Source: Actinomycetes bacterium (GTDB lineage Bacteria > Actinomycetota > Thermoleophilia > Solirubrobacterales > 70-9). Taken from it: a stretch of 19,505 nt of DNA. Under the pieces are notes generated by a model. It was given only the letters and a program-made list of their open reading frames with translations, had not been told where the DNA came from and ran no database searches. Both the position numbers and the translations under genes were made by a program. This document shows positions 5,826 to 12,873 of this stretch, piece by piece; position 1 is the first letter of the stretch; every line of letters begins with the position of its first letter. The stretch is from the NCBI GenBank assembly GCA_023436605.1, contig JAEZIQ010000149.1, positions 1-19,505 of the forward strand, read 5' to 3'.

Positions 5826-6995
5826 GTGGGGCTGACCGATCCATCCAGGCGACTTCAGGCGATGCCGCCGTACATGTTCGCCGAGCTCGAGAAGAAGATC
5901 GCCGAGAAGCGGGCGGCCGGCATTGACGTGATCAGCCTCGGAATCGGCGACCCCGACCATCCGACCTACCCACATGTGGTCAAGGCGATGCAGGCGGCAG
6001 TCGCCGACCGTAGCAACCAGAATTATCCGAGCAACCGGGGCCGCGAAGAGTTCCGCCGCGCCTTCTCGGACTTCTACCGCGACCGGTTTGGCGTAGAGAT
6101 CGATCCCGAGAACGAAGTGATCCCGGCGATCGGCGCCAAGGAGTGCATCTACAACCTGTGCTTCGCATTCCTCGATCCGGGCGACGTCGCGCTCGCATCC
6201 GACCCCGGATACCCCGTCTACACCGGGGGTCCGATCCTGGCCGGCGCCGAAGCGGTGCTGCTTCCGCTAAAGGAAAAGCTGGGATTCGCCCCCGACCTCG
6301 ACGCGATCGACGCGCAGACCGCCGAACGTGCCCGGCTGCTCTTTCTGAACTACCCGAACAACCCCTCTGGCGCGATCGTTCCCGACGGTTTCTTCGAGAA
6401 GGTCGTCGAGTTCGCCCGGGAGAACGAGATCCTGGTCGTCCACGACAACGCCTACTCGGAAACCACTTACGACGGGTATGTCGCCCCGAGCTTCCTCGCC
6501 ACGCCGGGCGCCAAGGAAGTCGGAGTCGAGGTCTTCTCGCTCTCCAAGGGTTACAACATGACCGGCTGGCGGGTCGGGGCGATCCTCGGCAACGCCTATG
6601 CGATCAGCACCTACTGGCGCCTGAAGACCAACGTGGATTCGGGTCTCTTCGAAGCGATCCAGATGGCTGCGGTGGCCGCCCTCGACGGCCCCACCGCGCC
6701 GTTGGAGGAGATGAACGCGATCTACGCACGGCGTCGCGACCTCACGGTTGACACGCTGAGGGCGATCGGGGTCGACGTCAAGAGCCCGAAGGGCACGATC
6801 TATGTCTGGGCGCCTGTACCGGAGGGATACACCTCGACCAGCTTCTGCGAGAAGGTGCTGGAAGAAGCCGCAGTCGTGATCTCACCCGGCTCGATGTACG
6901 GCCGCTCGGGCGAGGGCTACTTCCGGATCTCTCTGACCACGCCCGACGATCGTCTCACCGAGGCGCTCGAACGCATGAGGGAACACCTGGCCTGA
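5826..6995 (+). CDS. dapL: LL-diaminopimelate aminotransferase (DapL-like, PLP fold type I)
   Basis: DapL converts tetrahydrodipicolinate directly to LL-diaminopimelate with glutamate as amino donor, bypassing the acyl branches. The 389-residue protein has the class I/II aminotransferase core: SLGIGDPDHPT (37-47), the NYPSNRG loop (67-72), the YPNNPSG motif (176-182), D207-N208-A-Y210 contacting the cofactor ring, PLP lysine K241 in SLSKGYNMTGWR, and R249 plus a C-terminal arginine in GYFRISL for the substrate carboxylates. The start PSRRLQAMPPYMFAELEKKI resembles bacterial DapL sequences. GTG at 5826 is set by the GAAGGAGG site. It is the next gene after dapF, which supports a diaminopimelate role. 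A related aminotransferase, such as an alanine or aspartate type, cannot be excluded from sequence alone. Confidence 0.85.
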   Translation: MGLTDPSRRLQAMPPYMFAELEKKIAEKRAAGIDVISLGIGDPDHPTYPHVVKAMQAAVADRSNQNYPSNRGREEFRRAFSDFYRDRFGVEIDPENEVIPAIGAKECIYNLCFAFLDPGDVALASDPGYPVYTGGPILAGAEAVLLPLKEKLGFAPDLDAIDAQTAERARLLFLNYPNNPSGAIVPDGFFEKVVEFARENEILVVHDNAYSETTYDGYVAPSFLATPGAKEVGVEVFSLSKGYNMTGWRVGAILGNAYAISTYWRLKTNVDSGLFEAIQMAAVAALDGPTAPLEEMNAIYARRRDLTVDTLRAIGVDVKSPKGTIYVWAPVPEGYTSTSFCEKVLEEAAVVISPGSMYGRSGEGYFRISLTTPDDRLTEALERMREHLA

Positions 6996-7010
6996 ACAGG
7001 CGTCGAGGTT

Positions 7011-7042
7011 CGAAAAAGTCAGGGTTGATCCCTGGCTTTTCG
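7011..7042. terminator. Bidirectional intrinsic terminator between dapL and the epimerase gene
   Basis: CGAAAAAGTCAGGG (7011-7024) pairs with CCCTGGCTTTTCG (7030-7042) around TTGAT, with one bulged A and one G-U pair. The 3' arm ends in CTTTTCG on the plus strand, and the minus strand reads GACTTTTTCG. It sits between two convergent genes, so it can end both transcripts. Confidence 0.75.
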
Positions 7043-7050
7043 CATCTCGG

Positions 7051-8061
7051 TCAGCTTGTGGCGGAAAGTCGGCCTTCGGCCTCGAGGGTCTGGCGGAGGC
7101 CCGACTTGAGATCCCGCGGGTGCCATCCGAGTTCGGTCCTGGCCTTGGACGCATCGGCCCAGAAGGTGACGCCATCAGCGGAGCTGATCAGCTCCGACAG
7201 GTTCGGCGGCTGGTCCATGATCTTCCCGACCAGCGGTCCGATCGGTCGCAGGGCCTTGAGGAAGGTCGTGGGCATGTTCCGCTTCGGCACTTTCTTGCCG
7301 GTGATTGCCCCGACCTCTTCGAGGGCCTGCCTCATCGTGAAGTTTCCGGCGTTGAGGATGTAGCACTCGCCGATTTCACCCTTGTCCAGTGCGAGGGCAA
7401 TTCCGGACGCGATGTCATCGACGTAGGTCAGGCCGGTGCCGAAATCGGGGAACGGCACCATCGGCAGCTTTCCATCGAGGAACTGGTGGATCGTCGCGCC
7501 AAGTTCGGAATGATCCTCGGGTCCGTACACGCCGCCGGGCTGGACGATCACGCAGGGCAGGTTGCGGGTCTTGATCAGGTTCAGCGCGATCTGGTGCGCC
7601 TCGTACTTCGTTTCCTCGTAGACCGAGGTGAACTGGAGACCGGCCGGGTCATCGAGATCGGGACGACGGAAATCCTCCCTTGCCACTTGCTGACGGGTGT
7701 TGCCGAAGACGGCGCAGGTCGAGACGTAGAGGACCCTGGGGATGTCGGCTTCGAGGGCGGCTTCCAGCGTGTTTGCGGTTCCTTCGACGTTGGCCTTGCG
7801 TAGCACTGGAGCCCGCTCTTTCGGGATGCCGACCTCGTAGAGGGCTGCGTTGTGGAGCAGCGCGTCGTGGTCCGCCATCTGTTCGGCCAGACGGGGCCGG
7901 GAGGAAAGGTCACCGTCAACGAGTTCGCAGCCGAGTGTCTCGAGTTCAGTTGCCTTCGAGCGGTCGCGGACCAGGCAGGTCAGTTGATGACCCTGCTCAA
8001 CCAGGTGCCTGGCCGTCGCTCCACCGATGAACCCCGTCGCTCCCGTCATGAAGATCTTCAT
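7051..8061 (-). CDS. NAD(P)-dependent sugar epimerase/dehydratase family protein (extended SDR)
   Basis: The 336-residue protein is an extended short-chain dehydrogenase. It has the nucleotide-binding motif TGATGFIG (6-13), VDGDL (48-52) that holds the adenine, HNAALYEVG (70-78), a serine/threonine pair at 114-115 (VSTCAVFG) and the catalytic YxxxK (Y148, K152). PGGVYGP and LTYVDDIASGI follow later. It resembles the NAD-dependent epimerase, hopanoid-associated epimerase and dihydroflavonol-reductase-like group; the substrate is unknown. The frame is open upstream to 8247, but MKIFMTGATGFIG is the natural N-terminus, and a -10 box lies 7 nt before ATG 8061, so that start is chosen. It is convergent with dapL and divergent from hflX, with 46 bases between start codons. 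Confidence 0.9.
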   Translation of the reverse strand: MKIFMTGATGFIGGATARHLVEQGHQLTCLVRDRSKATELETLGCELVDGDLSSRPRLAEQMADHDALLHNAALYEVGIPKERAPVLRKANVEGTANTLEAALEADIPRVLYVSTCAVFGNTRQQVAREDFRRPDLDDPAGLQFTSVYEETKYEAHQIALNLIKTRNLPCVIVQPGGVYGPEDHSELGATIHQFLDGKLPMVPFPDFGTGLTYVDDIASGIALALDKGEIGECYILNAGNFTMRQALEEVGAITGKKVPKRNMPTTFLKALRPIGPLVGKIMDQPPNLSELISSADGVTFWADASKARTELGWHPRDLKSGLRQTLEAEGRLSATS

Positions 8062-8068
8062 GGTGAGG

Positions 8069-8074
8069 AGCGTA
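8069..8074 (-). promoter_or_regulatory. -10 box (TACGCT) of the epimerase gene
   Basis: On the minus strand TACGCT ends 7 nt before ATG 8061. GTGACC lies 17 nt further upstream (8097-8092) and resembles a -35. A plus-strand TAGCGT (8073-8078) overlaps it by two bases. Confidence 0.5.
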
Positions 8075-8103
8075 GCGTCAAGGGGCGTGGCGGTCACACC
8101 TTC

Positions 8104-8109
8104 TAGCAT
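8104..8109 (+). promoter_or_regulatory. -10 box (TAGCAT) near the hflX start
   Basis: TAGCAT overlaps the ATG at 8108 and ends 7 nt before the in-frame GTG at 8117. If it is the promoter, translation starts leaderless at GTG 8117 and not at ATG 8108. Confidence 0.4.
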
Positions 8110-9382
8110 GGGGCAGGTGACCGAATCGGTTGACAATGCCGCAGCCCGGCGCGCGAAGCAACGGGCGCTCATGATTGCCGTCGACACCACGGGCGATACG
8201 ACCACCGATGAGCTCGGTGAGCTGCTCCGGACTGCCGGGGTGGCCACGGTCGGCGAGGTGATCCAGAGCCGGAGCGAACCCGATCCCGATCGCTATTTCG
8301 GGCGTGGCAAGCTGGAAGAAGTCAAGGAAGAGATCAAGCGGACCGGCGCCAACCTGGTCGCCTGCGATGACGAGCTTGCCCCGCGCCAGGAACGAAACCT
8401 GGAAGCGGCCCTCGAAGTCCCGGTGATCGACCGGACCGCCGTGATCCTCGACATCTTTGCCGACCACGCACACTCGGCCGAAGGCAAGCTTCAGGTCGAA
8501 CTGGCACAACTCGAATACAACCTCGCCCGAATGCGTGGACTCTGGACCCACCTCGAACGACTCGGCGCCGGGATCGGCACCAGGGGACCGGGTGAGTCCC
8601 AGATCGAAACGGACCGCCGGCTCGCCCGGGACCGGATCGCAGCGCTCAGACGACGGCTCCGTCACGTCGAGCAGAACCGCGGGGTCATGCGGGCCCGGCG
8701 CCAGGATTCTTCTCTGCCCCAAGTCGCTCTGGCCGGATACACCAACGCCGGCAAGTCGACCCTGCTGAACGCATTGACCGGAGCCGGAATCAGTGTCGCC
8801 AACCGGCTTTTCCACACGCTCGATCCGACCACCCGTGCTTTCGAATATGAGGGACGCCGGTATCTGGTCACCGACACCGTCGGCTTCATCGAGAAGCTCC
8901 CGCATCAGGTGGTGGAAGCCTTCAAGGCGACCCTGGAGGAAACAGTCCTGGCCGACCTGATCCTTCACGTGGTTGATTCGTCCTCCGGCGAGGAACGCAT
9001 GAGAGCCGAGATGGCTGCGGCCGATGAAGTGCTCGAGGAGATCGGTGCCGGCGACAAGCCGCGGCTGCTGGTCCTGAACAAGATCGACCTGCTCGACGAG
9101 GATCAGCGGGCGGAAGTCCGGATCAACCATCCCGGCGCGGTGCAGGTCTCGGCTGAAACCGGTGAGGGCCTCGACAACCTGCGGGTCGAGATGGAAAGGG
9201 CCTTCGAGGAAACGATGGCCCCGGTCGAGCTGCTTGTGCCCTACTCGGAGGGGGCACGACTTCACGAGCTCCACGAGGTCGCCGGCAAGGTTGACCGCGA
9301 GGACGGTCCCGACGGCGTCCTGGTCCGGACCCGGCTGCCGCTCGGCGAGATGCACCGGTTCGCTGACCTCGTGACCAACTGA
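8108..9382 (+). CDS. hflX: GTPase HflX
   Basis: HflX is a ribosome-associated GTPase that splits or rescues 70S ribosomes under stress. Numbering from 8108 gives 424 residues. The N-terminal HflX domain (about 18-150) includes PDRYFGRGKLEEVK and the helical LAQLEYNLARMRGLW. It is followed by the glycine-rich LGAGIGTRGPGESQIETDRR, a coiled linker, and the G domain: G1 GYTNAGKS (210-217), G2 around T237 (FHTLDPT), G3 DTVGF (256-260), G4 NKID (324-327) and G5 SAETG (348-352). The start is ATG 8108 or GTG 8117: neither has a Shine-Dalgarno site, and the -10 spacing favours 8117. The frame continues upstream to 8027, but that stretch is antisense to the epimerase gene's 5' end and shows no HflX character. 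Confidence 0.96.
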   Translation: MGQVTESVDNAAARRAKQRALMIAVDTTGDTTTDELGELLRTAGVATVGEVIQSRSEPDPDRYFGRGKLEEVKEEIKRTGANLVACDDELAPRQERNLEAALEVPVIDRTAVILDIFADHAHSAEGKLQVELAQLEYNLARMRGLWTHLERLGAGIGTRGPGESQIETDRRLARDRIAALRRRLRHVEQNRGVMRARRQDSSLPQVALAGYTNAGKSTLLNALTGAGISVANRLFHTLDPTTRAFEYEGRRYLVTDTVGFIEKLPHQVVEAFKATLEETVLADLILHVVDSSSGEERMRAEMAAADEVLEEIGAGDKPRLLVLNKIDLLDEDQRAEVRINHPGAVQVSAETGEGLDNLRVEMERAFEETMAPVELLVPYSEGARLHELHEVAGKVDREDGPDGVLVRTRLPLGEMHRFADLVTN

Positions 9383-9400
9383 GGCCTGGCTGAAGCTGCT

Positions 9401-9439
9401 GGGGTCGCCGCTCCCGGCGCTCGCTTTCGCCCGAACCCC
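9401..9439 (+). terminator. GC-rich inverted repeat after hflX
   Basis: Outer arms GGGGTCG and CGAACCCC enclose CGCCG (9406-9410) paired with CGGCG (9415-9419) and a second small stem of GGCG with CGCC. It begins 19 bases after the hflX stop and lies before the dut promoter. It has no T-run, so its role as a terminator is uncertain; it could also be a dispersed intergenic palindrome. Confidence 0.35.
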
Positions 9440-9471
9440 GTGCTCGTCCGGAATCGGCCGGTGAGCAGTTA

Positions 9472-9477
9472 TAGAGT
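9472..9477 (+). promoter_or_regulatory. -10 box (TAGAGT) of dut
   Basis: TAGAGT, within the A/T-rich stretch TTATAGAGT, ends 8 nt before ATG 9486. No Shine-Dalgarno site lies between them. Confidence 0.5.
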
Positions 9478-9485
9478 CAGCCCTG

Positions 9486-9917
9486 ATGGAACTCAAGGTT
9501 CAGCTGCTCAACGATTCCGCCACCCTCCCGACCCGCGCCCACGAGGGCGACGCGGGGCTGGATCTGTACGCCTCCGAGAAGGCGCACATCGGTCCCGGCG
9601 AGCGCTGGCAGGTGGCAACCGGCATCGCGGTCGAGATCCCGGCCGGCCATGCCGGCCTGGTGCTGCCCCGGTCGGGGCTGGCCCGCCGCCATGGAATCTC
9701 GCTGGTCAACGCGCCGGGGCTGATCGACGCCGGCTACCGGGGCGAGCTGAAGGTGCTGCTGCTGAACAACGATCCGGCCGAGATTTTCCGCATCTCACCC
9801 GGAGATCGCATCGCCCAGCTGCTGGTCACGCCCTTCGCGACGGTCGATCCGGTCCAGGCTGAAAGCCTGGGTGAAAGCGAACGTGGCGAAGGTGGGTTCG
9901 GCTCAACCGGTCGCTGA
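9486..9917 (+). CDS. dut: Deoxyuridine 5'-triphosphate nucleotidohydrolase (dUTPase)
   Basis: dUTPase hydrolyses dUTP to dUMP and pyrophosphate, keeping uracil out of DNA and supplying dTMP synthesis. The 143-residue protein is a typical trimeric dUTPase with all five motifs: DAGLDLYA (22-29), PRSGLA (61-66), NAPGLIDAGYRGELKV (75-90, with catalytic D81 and the base-recognising Tyr), SPGDRIAQLLV (104-114) and RGEGGFGSTG (133-142), the flexible arm that closes over the phosphates. The ATG at 9486 gives the normal MELKVQLL start and follows a -10 box at the leaderless spacing. It stands as its own unit between hflX and a convergent operon. Confidence 0.97.
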   Translation: MELKVQLLNDSATLPTRAHEGDAGLDLYASEKAHIGPGERWQVATGIAVEIPAGHAGLVLPRSGLARRHGISLVNAPGLIDAGYRGELKVLLLNNDPAEIFRISPGDRIAQLLVTPFATVDPVQAESLGESERGEGGFGSTGR

Positions 9918-9922
9918 ACCAG

Positions 9923-9961
9923 CCCCTTTGGGGGGACGGCAGAGGCGGGTAAGGAACCGCC
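9923..9961 (+). repeat. Two short hairpins after dut
   Basis: CCCC-TTT-GGGG (9923-9933) and GGCGG (9944-9948) with CCGCC (9957-9961) lie right after the dut stop. They precede the stronger hairpin at 9984-10008. Their role is unknown. Confidence 0.35.
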
Positions 9962-9983
9962 AGGATTGTGATCAAAACCAACT

Positions 9984-10008
9984 GTTTCCCACATTATTTG
10001 TGGGAAAC
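9984..10008. terminator. Terminator-like hairpin between dut and gatD (10 bp perfect stem)
   Basis: GTTTCCCACA (9984-9993) is perfectly complementary to TGTGGGAAAC (9999-10008) around a TTATT loop. It lies between convergent gene ends. On the minus strand it is followed by a T-rich stretch (GGTTTTGATC); on the plus strand no T-run follows, so it probably serves the gatD side best. Confidence 0.65.
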
Positions 10009-10026
10009 CGTGGGTCTTGGAGCTGA

Positions 10027-10761
10027 TCAGCCCTTCCTGGCCGCGGCGAGGGCGGCCTGGTGGGCGGCGTTCTCGAGGTCGTCGTCAAGGGGTTCGAGCT
10101 CGGGGCGCCGGCCGTGGTGGTGTTCGAGGCCGGTTGCGATCAGGTGGTCGGCCAGCCAGGCGTTCTTCGGGAGAAGGGGACCGTGGAGGTAGGTGCCAAT
10201 CAGGTTGTCTTCCTTTACGCCTTCAAATCCGTCGCTGCCGTTGTTGCCGTGGCCGTGGATCACGCGACCGAGCGGTGTGGCGTTACCGAGGCGGGTTCTC
10301 CCCCCGTGGTTCTCGAAGCCGGCCAGAACCTTCGGGGTGCCATCGAGGTCGACTTCGATCGCGACCGGCCCGATCAGACGGGGACCAGGTTCACGAACCG
10401 TTTTCAGGTCGACCAGGCCGAGACCCGGGATCCTTTCGCCGTCGAGTTCGTATGACTCGCCGAGAAGCTGGTATCCGCCACAGACAGCGAGGATCGCGGC
10501 TCCTTCGTCCTTGGCCGACTTCATCGAGGTCTGCTTGGTCTCGATCAGGTCCCGGGCGACCGCCTTCTGGTCCCGGTCCTGGCCGCCGCCCATGTAGAGC
10601 AGGTCGAAGGCGCCGGGGTCGAAGCGCTCGTCGGGACCGCAGCGGGTCACTTCGAACTCGATGCCCCGCCACTCGCAGCGGTGCTGGAGAAAGAGGATGT
10701 TGCCCCGGTCGGCATAGATGTTCATCTGGTCCGGGTAGAGGCTGAGCAGGCGGAGCTTCAT
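10027..10761 (-). CDS. gatD: Lipid II isoglutaminyl synthase, glutaminase subunit GatD
   Basis: GatD hydrolyses glutamine and passes ammonia to MurT, which amidates the alpha-carboxyl of D-glutamate in lipid II. The 244-residue protein is a CobB/CobQ-type class I glutaminase. It has an N-terminal MKLRLLSLYPDQMNIYADRGN that matches GatD starts, YMGGGQDRDQ (56-65), the nucleophile C94 in AVCGGYQLLG, and the catalytic H193 in GTYLHGPLLPKN. Its ATG is 13 bases downstream of a methyltransferase stop codon. A TAGGGT box ends 6 nt before the start, suggesting an extra internal promoter. Unusually, it is separated from murT by that methyltransferase gene. Confidence 0.95.
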   Translation of the reverse strand: MKLRLLSLYPDQMNIYADRGNILFLQHRCEWRGIEFEVTRCGPDERFDPGAFDLLYMGGGQDRDQKAVARDLIETKQTSMKSAKDEGAAILAVCGGYQLLGESYELDGERIPGLGLVDLKTVREPGPRLIGPVAIEVDLDGTPKVLAGFENHGGRTRLGNATPLGRVIHGHGNNGSDGFEGVKEDNLIGTYLHGPLLPKNAWLADHLIATGLEHHHGRRPELEPLDDDLENAAHQAALAAARKG

Positions 10762-10767
10762 GGGGAA

Positions 10768-10773
10768 ACCCTA
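10768..10773 (-). promoter_or_regulatory. Possible internal -10 box (TAGGGT) before gatD
   Basis: On the minus strand TAGGGT ends 6 nt before ATG 10761 and begins just after the upstream gene's stop. It would let gatD be transcribed without the rest of the operon. Confidence 0.35.
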
Positions 10774-10774
10774 G

Positions 10775-11533
10775 TCATCTGCCGGCGTGGCGGGCGACCA
10801 CGATCACCGACCCGATGTGACGGTCGGTTTCGGGAACTTCGATTGTTCGTTCGACCCCAAGGCCGGCTTCGGCGAGCTGTTCGGTGAGCATGTGGCGGTC
10901 GATGCGGTCGAGCCGGATCGCGTCGTGTGACTCTTCGAAGGCGCCATCCGGAGCGACGACCTGTCTCAGTCGGACCAGGGTCATCGAGTCGCCGTCTTCC
11001 TCGACCGAGACGGGCCGGCTGGCGTATACCCAGTCGCCGATCTCGCGCACGTCGGGCAGCACTTCAACCTGGCGGGATCCGTCCGGGATCCATTCGGAGA
11101 TCGCGAAAGCGACGAGCCCGTCCGGCTCGAGCCGGTCCCGGGCACCGTCGATCAGACTCTGGCGGGAGACTTCGCCCCCGACGATGTGAAGCAACTGTTG
11201 AGGTGCGATCACGGCGGAGAAGTGTTCGAGGCCGAGATCAAGGCTGCCGAGGTCAGTGGCGCTGCCGGTGATGGCGGTGACCGGCTCGTCGGCGGCGAGG
11301 CGGTTGAGGTCGGCAACCAGGACCGGATCGATCTCGACTCCGGTGACTTCCCGGCCGTTCCGGGCGAGATGCCGCGCAACCCGGCCGATGCCGCAGCCGA
11401 GGTCGAGCACCTGGCGCGAGGTGCCGGTCAGCTCGGTCCAGGCCGGCAGATCGGCGGTGTAGCCGCAGGACTCGACCAGCTGCCAGATCGCGGCAACCGG
11501 AGAATCCGAATCGGCGAGGGTCAGCCTTCCCAA
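10775..11533 (-). CDS. Class I SAM-dependent methyltransferase between murT and gatD
   Basis: This 252-residue protein has motif I VLDLGCGIGRVARHLA (42-57), an acidic residue ending the second strand (VTGVEID), and a later LEPDGLVAFAISEW strand, the usual Rossmann methyltransferase layout. The C-terminal half (QVEVLPDVREIGDWVYASRP onward) forms the insertion and sheet seen in small-molecule methyltransferases. The substrate is unknown. The start is taken as TTG 11533, which overlaps the end of murT by 13 bases; no ATG lies nearby, and a later start would trim the N-terminus. The overlap with murT and the 13-base gap to gatD mean that all three are translated from one mRNA. A role in cell-wall precursor or lipid modification is inferred only from position. 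Confidence 0.82.
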   Translation of the reverse strand: MGRLTLADSDSPVAAIWQLVESCGYTADLPAWTELTGTSRQVLDLGCGIGRVARHLARNGREVTGVEIDPVLVADLNRLAADEPVTAITGSATDLGSLDLGLEHFSAVIAPQQLLHIVGGEVSRQSLIDGARDRLEPDGLVAFAISEWIPDGSRQVEVLPDVREIGDWVYASRPVSVEEDGDSMTLVRLRQVVAPDGAFEESHDAIRLDRIDRHMLTEQLAEAGLGVERTIEVPETDRHIGSVIVVARHAGR

Positions 11534-12873
11534 TACCGTTCGGTGTCGCCGCGCTCGGCCAGCAGGTTTCGCAGGTCGAGCAGTGCGGTGTAGGTCGGTA
11601 GGGCAAAGAGTTGGTCTCCGGCTGCGGCGAGCGCCTGGTCGAGCGCCGCCTCGGGATCGCTCACCACCGTGGTCTTCTCGGTCGGCCAGCCCGCGTACTT
11701 GAGCCTGAGCGCCATCTCCGAGGCCCGGGTGCCGGTGCAGTGGATCTGCCCGACGCGGTCGGCGAGCATCTCGAAATCGGCGTCCCAGATCCAGGAGACG
11801 TCGCGGCCGTCGGCGATCCGGTCATTGAGCGCAATCCAGATGTTTATCGGGGCAGGTTCGAGAGCCAGGGTGCGGATCACCTCGTTGGCGCCGGCCGGGT
11901 TCTTGATCAGCAGGATCGAGAGGGAAACCTCACCGATCTCGACTCGCTCGACCCGACCGAACACGGCTTTCATGCCAGCCAGGCTGGCGACCGCTTCGGC
12001 GACCGGCACACCGATCTGCCGGGCGGTGGCGATCGCGCCGAGCGCGTTGTACAGGTTGTAGAGACCGGGGAGGGGGAGTTCGAGCTCGAACGACCCTTCG
12101 GGGGTCTTGATCGTGGCGGTCTGCCCCGACATGCCCTTGAGGGTGATCCCGGTCGCGGCAACCTCCGGCTCGGGCCGCCTCATGCCGCATTCATCGCAGT
12201 GGTAGTGGCCAAGGTGTCCGACGAAAGCCCGGTCGTAGGCGAGTTCGTGACCGCAGTTACGGCAGAGCTTGGCGTCATGGGCATGCTGGAGCTCGGGCAG
12301 AGCCACCGAGTTGTCCTCGATGCCGAAGTAGACGGTGTTGCTGCCGCTCGAGTTGCCGATGTCAGCGATCAGCGGATCGTCGGCGTTCAGGACGAAGACG
12401 GTCTTCCCGGCCCGTCGGGCGGCGAGTTCCTTCCAGGCATCGGCAAGGGTTTCTGTCTCGCCGTATCGGTCGAGCTGGTCCCGGAACAGGTTGCCGAGCA
12501 GCACGGTCTTCGGACCGAGCCTGTCGGCGACTTCCGGAAGCCAGGCTTCGTCGACTTCGAAGAGGCCCTCGCTGCCCTTCTGTTCGGCCAGGGCGGTGGC
12601 GACGCCCCAGGTCATGTTGGACCCGGCCCGGTTGTGGATCGGTTGGCGTCCGGCACCGTCGAGGATCGTGGCCAGCATCGAGGCGGTGGTCGTTTTGCCG
12701 TTGGTGGCACTGATCAATGTGGTTCCATCGGTCAGGCCGGCACCGAGTTTGTTGATCGCGTTGGCGTCGAGTTTGAGCAGGACGCGCCCGGGCAGGGTCG
12801 TGCCGCCGCCCTTGCCAGAGGCCCGGCTCAGCCGCCCGACGGTGCGGGCGATAGCTGCCTTGGTCCTGATCAA
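11521..12873 (-). CDS. murT: Lipid II isoglutaminyl synthase, Mur-ligase-like subunit MurT
   Basis: MurT activates the D-glutamate alpha-carboxyl of lipid II with ATP and, with GatD, makes D-isoglutamine. The 450-residue protein has the Mur-ligase P-loop SATNGKTTTA (55-64), EVDEAWLPEV (106-115), GNLFRDQLDRYGE (127-139) and VLNADDP (161-167). A four-cysteine zinc ribbon (C204, C207, C226, C229) is characteristic of MurT, followed by a C-terminal DUF1727 domain with ALNDRIADGRDVSWIWD. The start is TTG 12873, which shares four bases (TTGA) with the stop of the lipid kinase gene and indicates translational coupling. Its product is essential in many Gram-positives and sets the amidation of the peptide stem. 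Confidence 0.96.
   Translation of the reverse strand: MIRTKAAIARTVGRLSRASGKGGGTTLPGRVLLKLDANAINKLGAGLTDGTTLISATNGKTTTASMLATILDGAGRQPIHNRAGSNMTWGVATALAEQKGSEGLFEVDEAWLPEVADRLGPKTVLLGNLFRDQLDRYGETETLADAWKELAARRAGKTVFVLNADDPLIADIGNSSGSNTVYFGIEDNSVALPELQHAHDAKLCRNCGHELAYDRAFVGHLGHYHCDECGMRRPEPEVAATGITLKGMSGQTATIKTPEGSFELELPLPGLYNLYNALGAIATARQIGVPVAEAVASLAGMKAVFGRVERVEIGEVSLSILLIKNPAGANEVIRTLALEPAPINIWIALNDRIADGRDVSWIWDADFEMLADRVGQIHCTGTRASEMALRLKYAGWPTEKTTVVSDPEAALDQALAAAGDQLFALPTYTALLDLRNLLAERGDTERYWEG

Noticed and set aside
8062..8247. N-terminal extension of the epimerase by 62 residues
   Set aside because: The added part is Ser/Thr/Ala-rich, antisense to the start of hflX, and precedes the natural MKIFMTGATG start and its promoter box.
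8078..9496. Long minus-strand open frame opposite hflX (472 codons)
   Set aside because: All HflX motifs are on the plus strand in this interval; the antisense translation has low-complexity composition and no recognisable motif.
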